From positions 1,120,501-1,184,500 of the forward strand of contig JAJHZJ010000751.1 of the NCBI GenBank assembly GCA_023548195.1: 64,000 nt of DNA. The letters run 5' to 3'. The stretch's first letter is position 1, and every line of letters starts with the position of its first letter. This DNA is from Bettongia penicillata ogilbyi (lineage: Eukaryota; Chordata; Mammalia; Diprotodontia; Potoroidae). The position numbers and the translations under genes are program-made. Shown piece after piece: positions 41,160 through 52,304 of the stretch. The notes beneath the pieces are model-generated. The model made no database searches. It was not told where the DNA came from and saw only the letters and a list, made by a program, of their open reading frames with translations.

Positions 41160-41400
41160 AACAGGGATCTGACTGTATCTCATACTCAAGGATAAATGAG
41201 ATGCCAGATCTGCTTCTGTCCTCCAGGGGCTTACTGTGATGATCTAAATTCTACTTATCCTCTCTCTGCAAATCAGCTCAAATTGCCCTTTCTCTGTGAA
41301 ACCTTTCCTCACCACCCCAGCCTGATATGACCTCATTATCCTTTTAATTCTAACAGCAAGGGTTTTCTCTACTAAGCCGGGAGCCAATGTGGGCTTAAGT
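41160..41400 (+). mobile_element. L2 ORF2 C-terminus, left part
   Basis: 'cagctcaaattgccctttct', 'ctgtgaaacctttcctcacc' and 'cctgatatgacctcattatc'. The 3' tip follows after a SINE insertion. Confidence 0.7.
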
Positions 41401-41404
41401 ACCC

Positions 41405-41555
41405 TCTGTCGTACAAAGAAATCTTGGGCAGTAAAAAGGACACTGACCTAAGTGTGAAAAAAAAATATCCTAATTTCCTGTCCTGGCCCTCCCAATTAGT
41501 AGCTGCATGACTTGAAGGAAGACACTTAATTTTTCTTGACATGTTAAATCTCTCT
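41405..41555 (+). mobile_element. MIR-type SINE inserted in L2
   Basis: 'cttgggcagtaaaaaggaca', 'cctgtcctggccctcccaat' and 'tgaaggaagacacttaattt'. It separates the L2 coding remnant from the L2 tip. Confidence 0.6.
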
Positions 41556-41665
41556 ACTAAAATGGTAACTTTTTGAGGACAGGGACAGTTTCATTTGTGT
41601 TTGCAGAGCTTTCCATAGCACTTGGAATAAGAGTATTATTCAATGTTTGTTGGCTGATTGACACT
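41556..41665 (+). mobile_element. L2 3' tip, right part
   Basis: 'gtaactttttgaggacaggg', 'acagtttcatttgtgtttgc', 'agcacttggaataagagtat' and 'tcaatgtttgttggctgatt'. Confidence 0.75.
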
Positions 41666-41754
41666 CTGTGGGACCTGGAAAAGGGAAAAAGAGGCATCAC
41701 AAGAGAGAACAGGGGAAACATAAAGACAAGCTTTACTTATTCTGCCCACCCAGG

Positions 41755-41938
41755 CAGCAAGGTGTGGTGGAAAGTCCACTGCACATGGAGTCAGGAGAAG
41801 CACGGGCTCAACGATGAGACCTGGTAGAAGTCAGATCCTCTGTTTCTTCATCAATAAAATGGGGATATGACCTACTTCATGGTTTTGTTGTGACTATAAA
41901 ATGAGATGTGAAAAAAGTGCTGTTTTTAAAAAGGGAGT
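41755..41938 (+). mobile_element. MIR SINE
   Basis: 'ggtgtggtggaaagtccact', 'gcacatggagtcaggagaag', 'atcaataaaatggggatatg' and 'ggttttgttgtgactataaa'. Confidence 0.75.
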
Positions 41939-42029
41939 AACTGTACCATGGGTGAGAGTGCTCAGAACAGAGGCTATGGAGCCATCAATAGAAAAAATTA
42001 CTTTGTAAATTCTCCTTGGGTGAGGACCC

Positions 42030-42115
42030 AGGAGTAGGCAACCACATGTGGCCCTCTAGGTCCTCAAATGGGACCCTTTGACTGGATCCAAGCCTCCAAG
42101 TACAAATCCACCCCT
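42030..42115 (+). mobile_element. hAT-like MITE fragment (copy A)
   Basis: 'ggagtaggcaaccacatgtg', 'gccctctaggtcctcaaatg' and 'ggaccctttgactggatcca'. Same family as the copy at 51282. Confidence 0.65.
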
Positions 42116-42234
42116 GGCTAGGTGGTGCCTCACCTTTCTGTAGCATTGACTAACATGTCAGCTTTGGTTCCTCCACTGAGATAGTGGGAAGCATGAATGT
42201 CATTCAGTGGATGGGTACCTTTGGGAAAGGACTC

Positions 42235-42310
42235 AGTCAGCAATCAGCAAGGAGCTAAGTACCTACTCTGTGCCTAGCAATGTGCTAGGTTCTGAAGATA
42301 CAGACTTGCT
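42235..42310 (-). mobile_element. L2 3' tip, minus strand
   Basis: 'gctaagtacctactctgtgc' and 'ctagcaatgtgctaggttct'. Confidence 0.65.
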
Positions 42311-42420
42311 GCACTCCTCAGAATTCACACATTTTCTGCCTGGGTTTTGTGGTTTTTCAAGCAAAATCTGGAAGATGACCACCTGTTGCAGACAGGACTC
42401 TTGTTCAGGGACAGGTTGGA

Positions 42421-42863
42421 CTTCTTAATCTGTTGTCTGTGAATTAAAAACAAAAAGATGTTAATAACTGTATTTCCATTTAATTAATTTTCTTTGCAAT
42501 CCTGTGTAATTTAAAAATATTATTCTCAGAAGACATTATTCTAGAGACAGCTAGGTGGTTGAGTGCATAGAGTGCTAAACCTGGAGTCAGAAACCACTGT
42601 GTTCAAATCTGGCTTCAGACTCTGATAATTTAATTGCTGTCAGTCATAGTTTCCTCATATTTCAAAAAGGATAATAATAGTACCTATCTCCCACAGTTGT
42701 GAGAATGAAATGAGATATTATTTGAAAAGTGATTTGCAAACGTTAAAGTAATATATAATATATAACAGCTGTTATAAGCATTAATATTAATTATTATTAA
42801 GATATTCCTATGCTTAAAAAGACTCAGAAAGAGTCTGTAACACACAAGAAGTTAAGAACTCCC
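42421..42863 (+). mobile_element. hAT-type non-autonomous transposon split by a SINE
   Basis: Left arm 42421-42547 ('cttcttaatctgttgtctgt', 'gatgttaataactgtatttc', 'aaatattattctcagaagac') and right arm 42797-42863 ('agagtctgtaacacacaaga' and 'agttaagaactccc'). Same family as 38701-38886. The SINE between them is the younger event. Confidence 0.7.
42548..42795 (+). mobile_element. MIR/CORE-type SINE inserted in hAT element
   Basis: 'agctaggtggttgagtgcat', 'aacctggagtcagaaaccac', 'gtgttcaaatctggcttcag', 'aggataataatagtacctat' and 'aagtgatttgcaaacgttaa', ending in ATTATTATTAAG. Confidence 0.85.
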
Positions 42864-43087
42864 AACTACCTGATTTCTGAATTCTCTTTCAGATCTGAAA
42901 TTCTGTGATTTAGTGATATCCCAAATATCCTATTTCACCAGTCCAAATGCTTCATTCTCCATTGGAAATATAACTTTAATGAAGAAAATTATTATTATTA
43001 ATAATTATAGCCATTAATATTTATTTTCCCTTTAAGATATGCAAGCATTTTATGTATATTTTCATATTTCATCATACAAGCTCCCTA

Positions 43088-43182
43088 AGAGTAAGGATTA
43101 TTTCATTTTTTAATATTTCTATTTTCAGGGATGAGGCTTTGCACATAGTGGGTGCTTACTCAATGTTTATCGACTGATTACA
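43088..43182 (+). mobile_element. L2 3' tip
   Basis: 'aagagtaaggattatttcat', 'gatgaggctttgcacatagt' and 'gggtgcttactcaatgttta' with a TCGACTGATT tail. Confidence 0.7.
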
Positions 43183-43184
43183 TA

Positions 43185-44415
43185 AGGTAGAGGCTTTCCA
43201 TTTGAATAAATCAAATGGCAAATCCAGAGGAATACGAATTTCAGGTTGAGTTGCAGTAAGATTATGTATCTTTTAAATAATCAACCATTATTATAAGTGG
43301 CATAATTGGATTTCATTTTCATTTTATAACATTACAGCACCAGAAAACATAAGACACTAAACAAATTATAGTCCTATTTCTGTGTGTTTTCAGGTGAGAG
43401 TGGGAAGAATGTTTTCTCATCAACAATAATTACAGTTCTTCAATTTCACCATGTAGGTTTCATAGGGAATTCACTTTGGTCTGAGTGAGTTTCACGTTCA
43501 ACCCAGATTATGTGCATTTCAGTTTATTTTCATTTAATTCATCAGCAAAAACCATTTAGATATACTTTCTTTACTCATTCTTTACATGTAACTGATGTGA
43601 TTTTCACTGACGTTAATAGTTTTTTGGGACAGCATGCTATGAATCATCCTCCAAACCTGGAATAGTTGAATTCAGATCGTACCTTTGACAAATATGGATT
43701 CTATGACCCTGGATGAGACACGAAAACTCTAAGTACACTGGGAAAATTGCTGAAAATAAAAATTATAGAGAAACTGCCTATTTGTACTGGTAGGGATATC
43801 ACAAGTTTGGTTTTTAAAAAGTACACATACACATATACATATATATGTATGCGTATACACATGTATAAAAATATATACACATACATAAAAGTATGTGTAA
43901 ACATATATATGCTTATACATTTCCAAATACACATGTGCATATAATTATCATATACACATATGTATATAATTATAAATTATATGGATAATAATGTGCACTG
44001 GATAATTATATAATTCTTATGATTACAAGGCCAGGTCTCATGCTTCCTCCTACAAAATAAACACAAGGGAAATGAAGCAACTTTTAAAGACAAATACAGC
44101 AAGTGAAGAGAGACCCTAATGCACACATCCCCACTGGTAAGTGAGAAGATAGAGGCACTGGGATATCATAAGGCCACTATTAGAATGGTATCCAGGGAGA
44201 GAGTCTGGGAGTTGAAGATTGTCTTGAGCTGGGGAAGAGCTAATGTGGGGTGTGGCCCCTTAGGGGAGGAAACGCCATATGTTATCTTTCTATTTTAATT
44301 AATTATTCTTGCTCACCAGGTGCTAAGTTGTTTCAGCACTGAAGATAATCAAGTGCTGTGAGTATTCTCAATATCCTGGTGCCAGGACAAAATGGTTTAG
44401 GCACCCTGCCCTAAC
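43185..44415. other. Mostly unassigned, with an ACATAT tract
   Basis: 43824-43985 is an alternating ATACAC/ATATAT tract that yields Y/I/C/V-rich ORFs on both strands. The rest shows no repeat family. TTTAATTAATTATT lies at about 44294. Confidence 0.45.
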
Positions 44416-44419
44416 TGCG

Positions 44420-44532
44420 GCTCTCCAGTGTCTCCGTTGCACAGATGATGTCACTGAGACCCTTAGAAGTGCAGAGACTTCCCCAAGGTCACCCAGGAGA
44501 TTAGTGGTACCATGTAGACTAGAACTCACCTT
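44420..44532 (-). mobile_element. MIR-type SINE fragment, minus strand
   Basis: 'gatgtcactgagacccttag' and 'cttccccaaggtcacccagg'. Confidence 0.65.
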
Positions 44533-44744
44533 AATTAAGCTTGGGACAGATGCGAGAGAGATTTTAAAGCCTGAGTTGGCAGGATATGGTGAGAGATTAA
44601 ATATGAGGGTGAGGAAGAAATAGAAATAAAAGATTAGGGGTTCGAACCTGGGTCAAATAGGGGATTTGGAAGGAGGAGATGGTTTGAGAGGGGAAAGGAT
44701 TACTAAACAAAAAGATGATCCAGCAATCAAATCAGAAATATTGA

Positions 44745-45245
44745 TTTCTCTCCTACTGTGCTATGCTCACCAAGCTAAATAAGCACTTCACATAAAAAGG
44801 CAAATGGAAAGCAACGTCTGCCTGCTAGGAGCTTGCATTCCATTAGCAATATAAGATGTCTCTGAGTAGATGCAACTTACAGATATGAAAAAATAAGGTT
44901 ATTAGTGGAGGGATCGGGGAACTGCAGCTGGAGGAACTAGGGAAGATTTCATGTGCACAGTGGAGGCTGAGCAGAATTTTGAAGGCTAAAAGGATGCGAA
45001 GAGGCAAAGAAGAGGAAGGAACGCAATCCAGTCATGGAGCCCAGTCAGTGCAAAGCAATGAAGATGGATGATGGAGCATCAGGTATAAAGAACAGTAGAA
45101 AGGCTAGTTTGGTTGGGCCATATATTGAGTATAGGAAGGAGAAAAGCAAAGCTAGAGATCAGATTGTGAAGAGTCAAACAGAGAAGTTCCCATTTGATCC
45201 TAGAGATAATAGAAGCTGCTGGTGTTGATTGAATTGGGAGCGGAG
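44745..45245 (-). mobile_element. L2 3' region and ORF2 C-terminus, minus strand
   Basis: 'ctgctaggagcttgcattcc', 'gaattttgaaggctaaaagg', 'atcagattgtgaagagtcaa', 'catttgatcctagagataat' and 'agaagctgctggtgttgatt' are the reverse complement of L2 in collinear order. Confidence 0.7.
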
Positions 45246-45424
45246 GAGAGTCAAGACTGAATTTTATCAGATCTTTCTAGGATAAATTCAAGAGAAGATC
45301 CTTGAGGCAAGGAGATCAGTTAGAGGTCTGTTCTAAGAGTGCTGGCATAAGATGACAAGACCATGGACTGTAGTGGGGAGACTTTATGTCTCTTTTTGTT
45401 ACATGTTAGTCTATATGTACTTTC

Positions 45425-45490
45425 TTTATAAATAAGCCAACAGAGAGCCTCAGTGGACCAGACAGTCAATAAATGCTTATTGATCTATGA
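45425..45490 (+). mobile_element. L2 3' tip
   Basis: 'cagtcaataaatgcttattg' with an ATCTATGA tail. The upstream part is eroded. Confidence 0.5.
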
Positions 45491-45954
45491 CTCTTCTCAT
45501 GAGACATGATCAAGCAGACCTACTAACCCATTCTGGGCCTCATTTTAGTTAATTCACCTGTTGCTGCTGTCATCAGTCCAGACAGTATGAATTTATCAGT
45601 ACCCGATGAGACCCAGACTAGAGACAGAAAAGGAAAAATAATAATAACTCCTCATGCTCTAAGTTCTCTCCAAAATTTTATTAATGTTTCTGTTCTTACA
45701 TCATCACCTACATTTCTCAACCCTCCTGTTGCTTATATCAGAAAATTTTAAAAGAAGAGAAAAAAAGGTACAACAAAACTAGCCAATATGTTGCAAAAAT
45801 CTGATATTCTATGAAGTCTTCCACATCCATGTTCCCTTACTGCTGCAAAGAAGAAATTGGATTAATGGTGGAGGGAGGCTGCTTTCTTCTCTCTTCTCCA
45901 GAGTAATCTTACCTGTTCTAACAGTTTTGATTTTTTGTTTCAGTTTTGATTTTT

Positions 45955-46220
45955 TGCCATCATTCTTCCCATTTGTATAATAGCATGCATTTCCTTTCTG
46001 GTTTTTCTAACTGTGCTTACTTAATTTTTGCATCAGTTCTGTGTTCAGTATATTCCTCATTTCTTACAGTTCAATAATATTCCACTACATTCATGTTCCA
46101 TAACATGTGTAACCATTCTCTAGTAAATGTACATCTTTTTTTTTTCATTTCTTTTCTGCTGCAAATAAGGCTGCTATAAATATTTTGGCATACATGGGGC
46201 GTTTCTTCTTATCATCAAGC
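45955..46220 (-). mobile_element. Old L1 3' UTR, minus strand
   Basis: 'ttcttacagttcaataatat', 'tccactacattcatgttcca', 'aaccattctctagtaaatgt' and 'gctgctataaatattttggc' are the reverse complement of the L1 3' UTR also seen at 28333 (+) and 56650 (-). Confidence 0.7.
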
Positions 46221-46261
46221 CTGGTGTCTGTGAAACTTAAAAAGTTTTCAAAGGACTTTCC

Positions 46262-46420
46262 TAAATAAAATAAATTTTGCAACCATCACGATCCCTGCTT
46301 TTTCAAATGAGAAAAACTAAGATAGGCTAAATGACTTGTACTTATCCACCCATTGAGTAAAGACAGAGTACTTGAATGTAGGTCTTCATTTAATAAATCC
46401 AGGATCTAGCTTTTTCTTCT
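46262..46420 (-). mobile_element. MIR-type SINE fragment, minus strand
   Basis: 'aaatgagaaaaactaagata', 'gctaaatgacttgtacttat' and 'cttgaatgtaggtcttcatt'. Confidence 0.5.
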
Positions 46421-46499
46421 TTCTCCCCTCAACATTATAACACAGTGCCTCATTAAGTCCCTTTCCAGAGTGAACAGTCTACGATTTTATGACTCAGCC

Positions 46500-49095
46500 A
46501 TGGTGACAGAGTATGAATGGGGTGCCAACTCTGACACACAGTGACTGACTTGTTTTGTTTTATCCATTGTACTTTATGGCTTTCTCTTTCCACTGAAGAA
46601 TGCACCCGTAATGAGAATATACTCATTTTGGGAAGAGAATATATACCACTATGTCACTCCAGTCTACCAAATGGTTGTTTTCACTGATGAAAGCCAATTT
46701 CCCCTGAGAGAAAAGGCCTCAGTTACAACTGGAGTGTGTTGGGATATAATTAGCAGTTCAGTAATAGTACATTTTAAAAGGAAAGGGAACAAGAAACCTG
46801 GAGACCTAAGCACCTCTTTTGAGGGTAGACTCTTTGACGACAACAACAACACAATGTCTGTGCCTTAAATCTTTCATTATTCACTTGTATACAGTGAGTA
46901 GGAAAAGACACTTCATCCTCCTTAGATCTAAAGAGAGAAATGTGCTCAACAGCAGACCAATTATGATATTCAAGTATTGTTGAGACTGCTGAATGGGAAG
47001 CATTGAACTGGGATTGTGTGATTAGCTTCATTGATTTCTATAAAAAACGCAGTACTTAACTTCAATCACTATGGTGTCTTTTCTACGCAAGTTTACTGTT
47101 CTACTGAAATGGGTAAGTGATGTGCAATCTAAATCCAGTTATGAAAGGGTCATCATGGCAAGCTGGAAAGAGGAGGTGATTCTGTATACACATCTTATGT
47201 GATCTGGCCCCAAACTGGAGCAGACAAGCCTGTCTCATAGTACATCTGCGTCTTTTCAGTGGAACCTTACTTACAGATTATAGTGTGCAATTACTTGCAA
47301 ACAACTATTGATTACTTTAAAAAATAAATAGGAATCCATTACATGGGAGCCTCTACTATTTCTTGTGTTCAGAAATGTTTTACTGTCTTCCCGTTGAAAT
47401 AGTGGTGTCTTGTGCCTGGAAGATGATATGCCATCCACTAAAAAATATGGAAGCTTTTAACACAATGAAAAAGCTTAAGTAGAAAACTAGTGGTTAATGG
47501 ATCTTCCACAATAGCAGACTTGAAACTTGGTGAACCCTTAAATCAATCTATCTTTCCATCTATCCATCTAATTATTTCTATGGCGCCTATAATCATAGTT
47601 ATTTAGGCGTGCTGACAGAGATATTAGAATTTAAACATAATAAATGATGGAAAGTGGCTCTTCCCTTGTCTGTACTTCGATGGAGCCATATTGGGGGTGT
47701 TTGGGGGATTAATGACATAACGTCTGTGAAGCACTCTGAGCTCCTTGGGAGAAAGGTGCTGCAAAGATATAAAGACTCCTTATTCTTCTTTTGCTCTTAT
47801 ATTAGATGGGTCATCCCACTTTGAACTCAGGCCACATCAAACCAATCAGCTGTCCTACATTACAGCATGATATTCATGATCTGATCAATGATCCTATTTA
47901 GATGTAATGAAGGGAAGCCTCAGGTTAGCTTAAAAACCTTTAGAGAGTTGAACCTACTTGTTTGATGTGATCAAAATCAGGTATTTGTCAAAAGAGTGTG
48001 TAGATAGCCAGACCTTCTGTATCCATATCTTCATGATGGCACCTTACCAAAGGTACTAGCTTGCTTCCACTTCTTGCCATTGATACCCAAACCATGATGA
48101 CTATTCACGATGATATGGTGAGTAATTCAACCAATGTATTTGATAGCTGTTGATGGGAAAGTATTTGCAAGGATAATATGGCACATGAATCTCAAGCCAT
48201 GTTTACCTTTGATTTCCTTGGTTACAAAATGTACATGGTGCTGTTGGTTTGGAATCAGTACCCATGAACTTTGTCACATTCTGCTTACCACATGGGCACA
48301 CTAAAACATTTCTTCTAAGAACACTGCTGTGGATTTTCAGCAATGCTACATTTCATGCCCCATGGCAGCATTAGTGTTTATTGAAGCATGGAAGTGATTG
48401 ATATCATGAGCACTTGGACAATAGTTTCTTTAGTTTGATTCCAATTTTTTTTTCCATTCCAGATTATTGCTAAAATATGGGTGTTTATGTGCTTGCATGT
48501 GTGTAGCATCAATCTTGTTTTATTACAATATTAACTCATTTTAAAACCACTTTCAGTTCTCTTCTGAGTTGCTTCGGATTAAACATGTTAATTAAATTCT
48601 AGTCATTTCTGAAGGCATTGATCAAGGCTATTTTGACCTACCCTTCAAGAATCAACAAATTGATGAGCATATATTGAGTATTTACTATGTCTCTGGCACT
48701 GTGATCATTTTAGAATTGCAAAGTTCTGCAGTTCCTAGTGGTAAAAGCAATCCCAGAACTTAAAGAATGTTCAGCAATCATATACCTGGGTTCAAGTTGA
48801 CTATTTTATTTCAACCAAAGCCATTATTTGTGGTAAATCCATTTCTACTATCAGAATAATCTTTGTGACTGCTCTTTGAGTTCCTACCGTTAAAGTCACT
48901 AGTTTCAAATCTAACAAGTTAGCATTTCTCAGGCTCTAACTTGAAGTTCACAGTCCCAGAGAGAATGTTTTTTCTTCAGGTTTTATCTTCCAGTGCACGA
49001 TGGAATGCATGATACATGATAGAACATTTTGACTTGGACCATGTAGTATAGTAATGGGCAGCTAAAAGGGATGCTACTCAAAGAGAAATTTTCAC
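46500..49095. other. Longest low-repeat block (about 2.6 kb)
   Basis: Apart from an L2-like tip at about 48640-48715 ('gagcatatattgagtattta'), I recognise no repeat in it. ORFs of 62-85 codons overlap on opposite strands with no domain. Could be unique intergenic DNA with conserved non-coding segments. Confidence 0.4.
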
Positions 49096-49098
49096 TTT

Positions 49099-49101
<3 letters not shown>

Positions 49102-49142
<41 letters not shown>

Positions 49143-49149
49143 TGTGTGA
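49102..49149. repeat. (TG)n microsatellite
   Basis: About 22 TG units with one TA interruption near the end. Confidence 0.97.
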
Positions 49150-49589
49150 ACATGCCAAAATCATTGATTGTATTTTAGTTATGAACTCATTGCAAGACTG
49201 TGCCAAATGCAAGACAAGATATATTGATTTCTGGATTTCTTCTCATCTTCTGCCTTCAGGATCAAGTCTCTTGACTTGGTAATAGTATTCAGAAAATCTC
49301 AAAACTCTATAGCACTCTGCAGGACATATCAGGATCACAGCCTACCCTACCCTAGAAGACTTATAAATATAGGATATGCATACTGGTCAGATTTTCTATC
49401 TGGGAAAAATGCTTACAACAAAATACAATTTTTCTCCTGCAACAAATATTGTCTTATTTATTTTCTAAGAAATATGACAACTTTAAAAGCCACTTCCTTT
49501 CCTCATGCAAGTTCTTGTTTTTGCCCTTAGCAACATGCTGAGTATGTGATTTTCAGGAAGAAAGACCCACAGACAATAGTGATCATTTA

Positions 49590-50580
49590 ACATTAATTGA
49601 TCAGTCAATCAATTAGCATTTAATAATGGCCACTTTGTGTTAGGCAATGTGTCAGGCACTGGTGATACAAAGAAAAGAATGAAGCAATTCCTTTTTGCAA
49701 GGAGCCTTCATCCCCCAAAAAAAGAGAGAATAAGGACATGAATGAATATATAAACAAATATAAAGAGAATAAATGAAAATAAAAATAATGTGGTCAAATA
49801 CAAACTAGTTATGGATGAAAGACATTGGCAGCTAAAGTGATTGGGAATGACTTCATATAGAAGGTGATACTTTTGCTGCATCTTGAAGGATGTCTACTGC
49901 CAAGATACATGGAAATGGAGTGCCACGAATGAAGAACAGGAAGAAAGTCAGTTTAGCCAGATTGCAGAATGTAGAGGGGAGAGTAAGGTAAGACGAATCT
50001 AGAAAGATATGCTGGGGCCAGATTGTAAAGGGCTCAAAAATATAAATAGAGATTATGTTTTCTCTTAGAGGTAATAGGGAGTCACTGAGGTTTAATGTGT
50101 AGGGTAGTGACATGGGCCAATCTCTGTTTAAGGAATATAAAGTTACCACTATTGTGTGAGTGGAATGGAGTGGGAAGTGACTTGAGGCAGGGAGGACAAG
50201 TAGGAGACCATTATGATAATCTAACAAAGATGTTATGTAGGTCTGAAATAAGGAGTTACTTGATTAAATAGGAAGTGTCAGGTGTGAGAAATGTAGAGGT
50301 AGAAATGGCAAGATTTGTCAATTGGTTGAGTATGTGGGGTGAGGGAAGTTATTAGTTGAGGAGAGTCCCAAGGTTACAATCCCAGGAGACTGGAATAATG
50401 GAGGTGCCCTTGATGGATACAGGAGTCTGGAAGAAAGAAGAGTTGAGATTTGGGGAGGAGAGGATATAATGAGTTCAGTTTTAGATATGTTAAGTTTGAG
50501 ATGCCTCTGAGCCATCGAGTTGGAAATTTTTAATAGGAAACTGTTGATATGCTACTGAAACTCAGGGGCGTCTGGAGTTG
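49590..50580 (-). mobile_element. L2 LINE, 3' UTR and ORF2 C-terminus, minus strand
   Basis: The best L2 coding match on the minus strand. RHLKLNISKTELIISSPP (within 50318-50515) matches the L2 motif after the reverse-transcriptase core. LDYHNGLLLVLPASS (50180-50225) matches LDYCNSLLVGLPASS. The plus strand also shows the tip 'tcaatcaattagcatttaat' and 'gtcaggcactggtgatacaa'. Frameshifted, and the catalytic YADD is not included. Confidence 0.88.
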
Positions 50581-50581
50581 T

Positions 50582-50755
50582 ACTCACATTTGGATAGTAC
50601 TTTCAGGTTTGCAAAAGACTTTATAGACTTCATCTCATTTGAGACTCATAATACCATTGTGAGCTTAATGCTACCAGTTTTACAGACAAGGAAACTGAGG
50701 CTAAAAGAACTTCAAGGGTGTCATATAGCCCATAATTGAGGACTTCAGAGTTGTT
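50582..50755 (-). mobile_element. MIR SINE, minus strand
   Basis: 'caggtttgcaaaagacttta', 'ttgagactcataataccatt', 'agttttacagacaaggaaac' and 'gggtgtcatatagcccataa'. Confidence 0.8.
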
Positions 50756-50761
50756 TGTTCT

Positions 50762-50900
50762 GTGTACTGGAAAGAGGACAAATTTTGTACTTAGGAAGAC
50801 CTGGTTTTAAGCCCTGTCTCTGACACAGGACTCTTTGACCAAGGGCAAATCACTTAACCTCTCAGTGCTCAAAGCTACTCCCTAAGACTACAAGTTATAG
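50762..50900 (+). mobile_element. MIR-type SINE fragment
   Basis: 'gtactggaaagaggacaaat', 'gacctggttttaagccctgt' and 'gggcaaatcacttaacctct'. Opposite in orientation to the adjoining MIR. Confidence 0.7.
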
Positions 50901-50984
50901 ACAGAGAAATTACTCATCTACAATACGGAAAGAGTTTCCACAATTTGAGTTTCCTACCTAGATGAAATCATGAGAATGGACCAC

Positions 50985-51280
50985 CAACTCCTTCCAACAT
51001 ACCCAGTCATACATATATTACCACCAACCCCCAAGATTCAAATCTCCCAGATCTCCCATGATGACCTTATACAAGGTGTCTCTGAATGAAGGGTAGGTAG
51101 GAAGAGGGTATAGGGAGGGAAGCAAGAGTTAGGAGAAACTGAAATGATGAAAGTTCATCCCGGGGAACTATAGAAGCTCAAATTCATACATCACCTTGTT
51201 GTCTGTGGATTTAGCCCTAATTGCTCTTTTCTTCAGTTCCCATATAAAAATATACTTGCTTCCCTTTTCTTGCATTTGCT
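50985..51280. other. No recognisable gene or repeat
   Basis: Unassigned; a purine-rich patch near 51092-51140. Confidence 0.35.
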
Positions 51281-51281
51281 A

Positions 51282-51400
51282 GGCCAGGGGTAGAGACCCT
51301 GTGACCTCAAGGCCACACGTGGCCCTCTAGATCCTCAAGTGTGCCCCTTTGACTGAATCCAAACTTCACAGAATAAATCCTCTTAATAAAAGAACCTAGG
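51282..51400 (+). mobile_element. hAT-like MITE (copy B)
   Basis: 'caggggtagagaccctgtga', 'ctcaaggccacacgtggccc', 'tctagatcctcaagtgtgcc' and 'cctttgactgaatccaaact'. Same family as 42030. Confidence 0.7.
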
Positions 51401-51714
51401 ATCTAGGCATTGACATCCTCTACTTTCATGAATATTTGGTGAATGCCTTATAGTTTTCAATGTAAGATTTCTGTAAGCTCAAGGATACCTTCTTTTCTAA
51501 CCAGTTGTCCAAAGATAGTTCAGCAATTTTCAGTGAATACCAAGATGTAGAAAAACCAAGTTACAGGTGGCCACTACAGAACACTGATCCTCATTACCTT
51601 TACTTTCTCATTGTCACCTAGTATCGTTTAGGATGAATATATAATCAAGGGGCACAGATTACATTGACTTATATGATTCATTCTGTCAAGGTAAGATGCT
51701 TGCATCCTACACAG

Positions 51715-51835
51715 TTCATTTCGACCAGCAAGTGTCTACTCTGCCTGGAACTGGGCTAGGTGCCAGAGATGTCAAAACAAAAAATGTAGTCTCTTCCATC
51801 TGGAAACTTACATTGTACTGGAAGGAACTAATAGA
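51715..51835 (-). mobile_element. L2 3' tip, minus strand
   Basis: 'cagcaagtgtctactctgcc', 'gggctaggtgccagagatgt' and 'ctggaaacttacattgtact'. Confidence 0.7.
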
Positions 51836-51954
51836 CCTATAGAAACAAACATATAAAATATATAAAAAGTAAAGATAATTTCAGTGGAAGAGACACTAAA
51901 ACTCGGGGGTAGGGGAAGGAACCATAACATAAAAGGCTATTTAATGGTATCAGT

Positions 51955-52300
51955 CAGACCATCAGACCATGCTTCCCTTTCCTATCTCATCCAATGGTTC
52001 ACCAAGGATACCTTGCCATTGGCTTGCTATGGTGACACAAGTCTTCTCCTCTCCCTCTCTTTCCACATCAAAGCCACCATTATTTCGGTAAGATATATAT
52101 CAATTGCCTATCCTATGGATCCACTCCCCAGAAGAATGGATATTTCCTTCCCTTATCTCCTCTCCAATATGTGCATTGTCTCCTTTGTTAGAAAACAATC
52201 TCCTTGAGAGTAGGGATTCTCTTGCCTTTATAGTTGTATCTTTAATGCTTAGCAAAGGGCATGATACACTGTAAGTAAGTATTTGATAAATGTTTTTGTT
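51955..52300 (+). mobile_element. L2 3' region with tip
   Basis: 'gaaaacaatctccttgagag', 'tagggattctcttgccttta', 'tatctttaatgcttagcaaa' and 'gtaagtatttgataaatgtt' form the tip. The upstream 'catgcttccctttcctatct' is a weaker coding-side match. Confidence 0.7.
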
Positions 52301-52304
52301 TTTT

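Noticed and set aside
47800..48420. Possible processed pseudogene on the minus strand
   Set aside because: I tried translating both strands and found no run of residues matching a protein I know; no poly(A) or target-site duplication visible.
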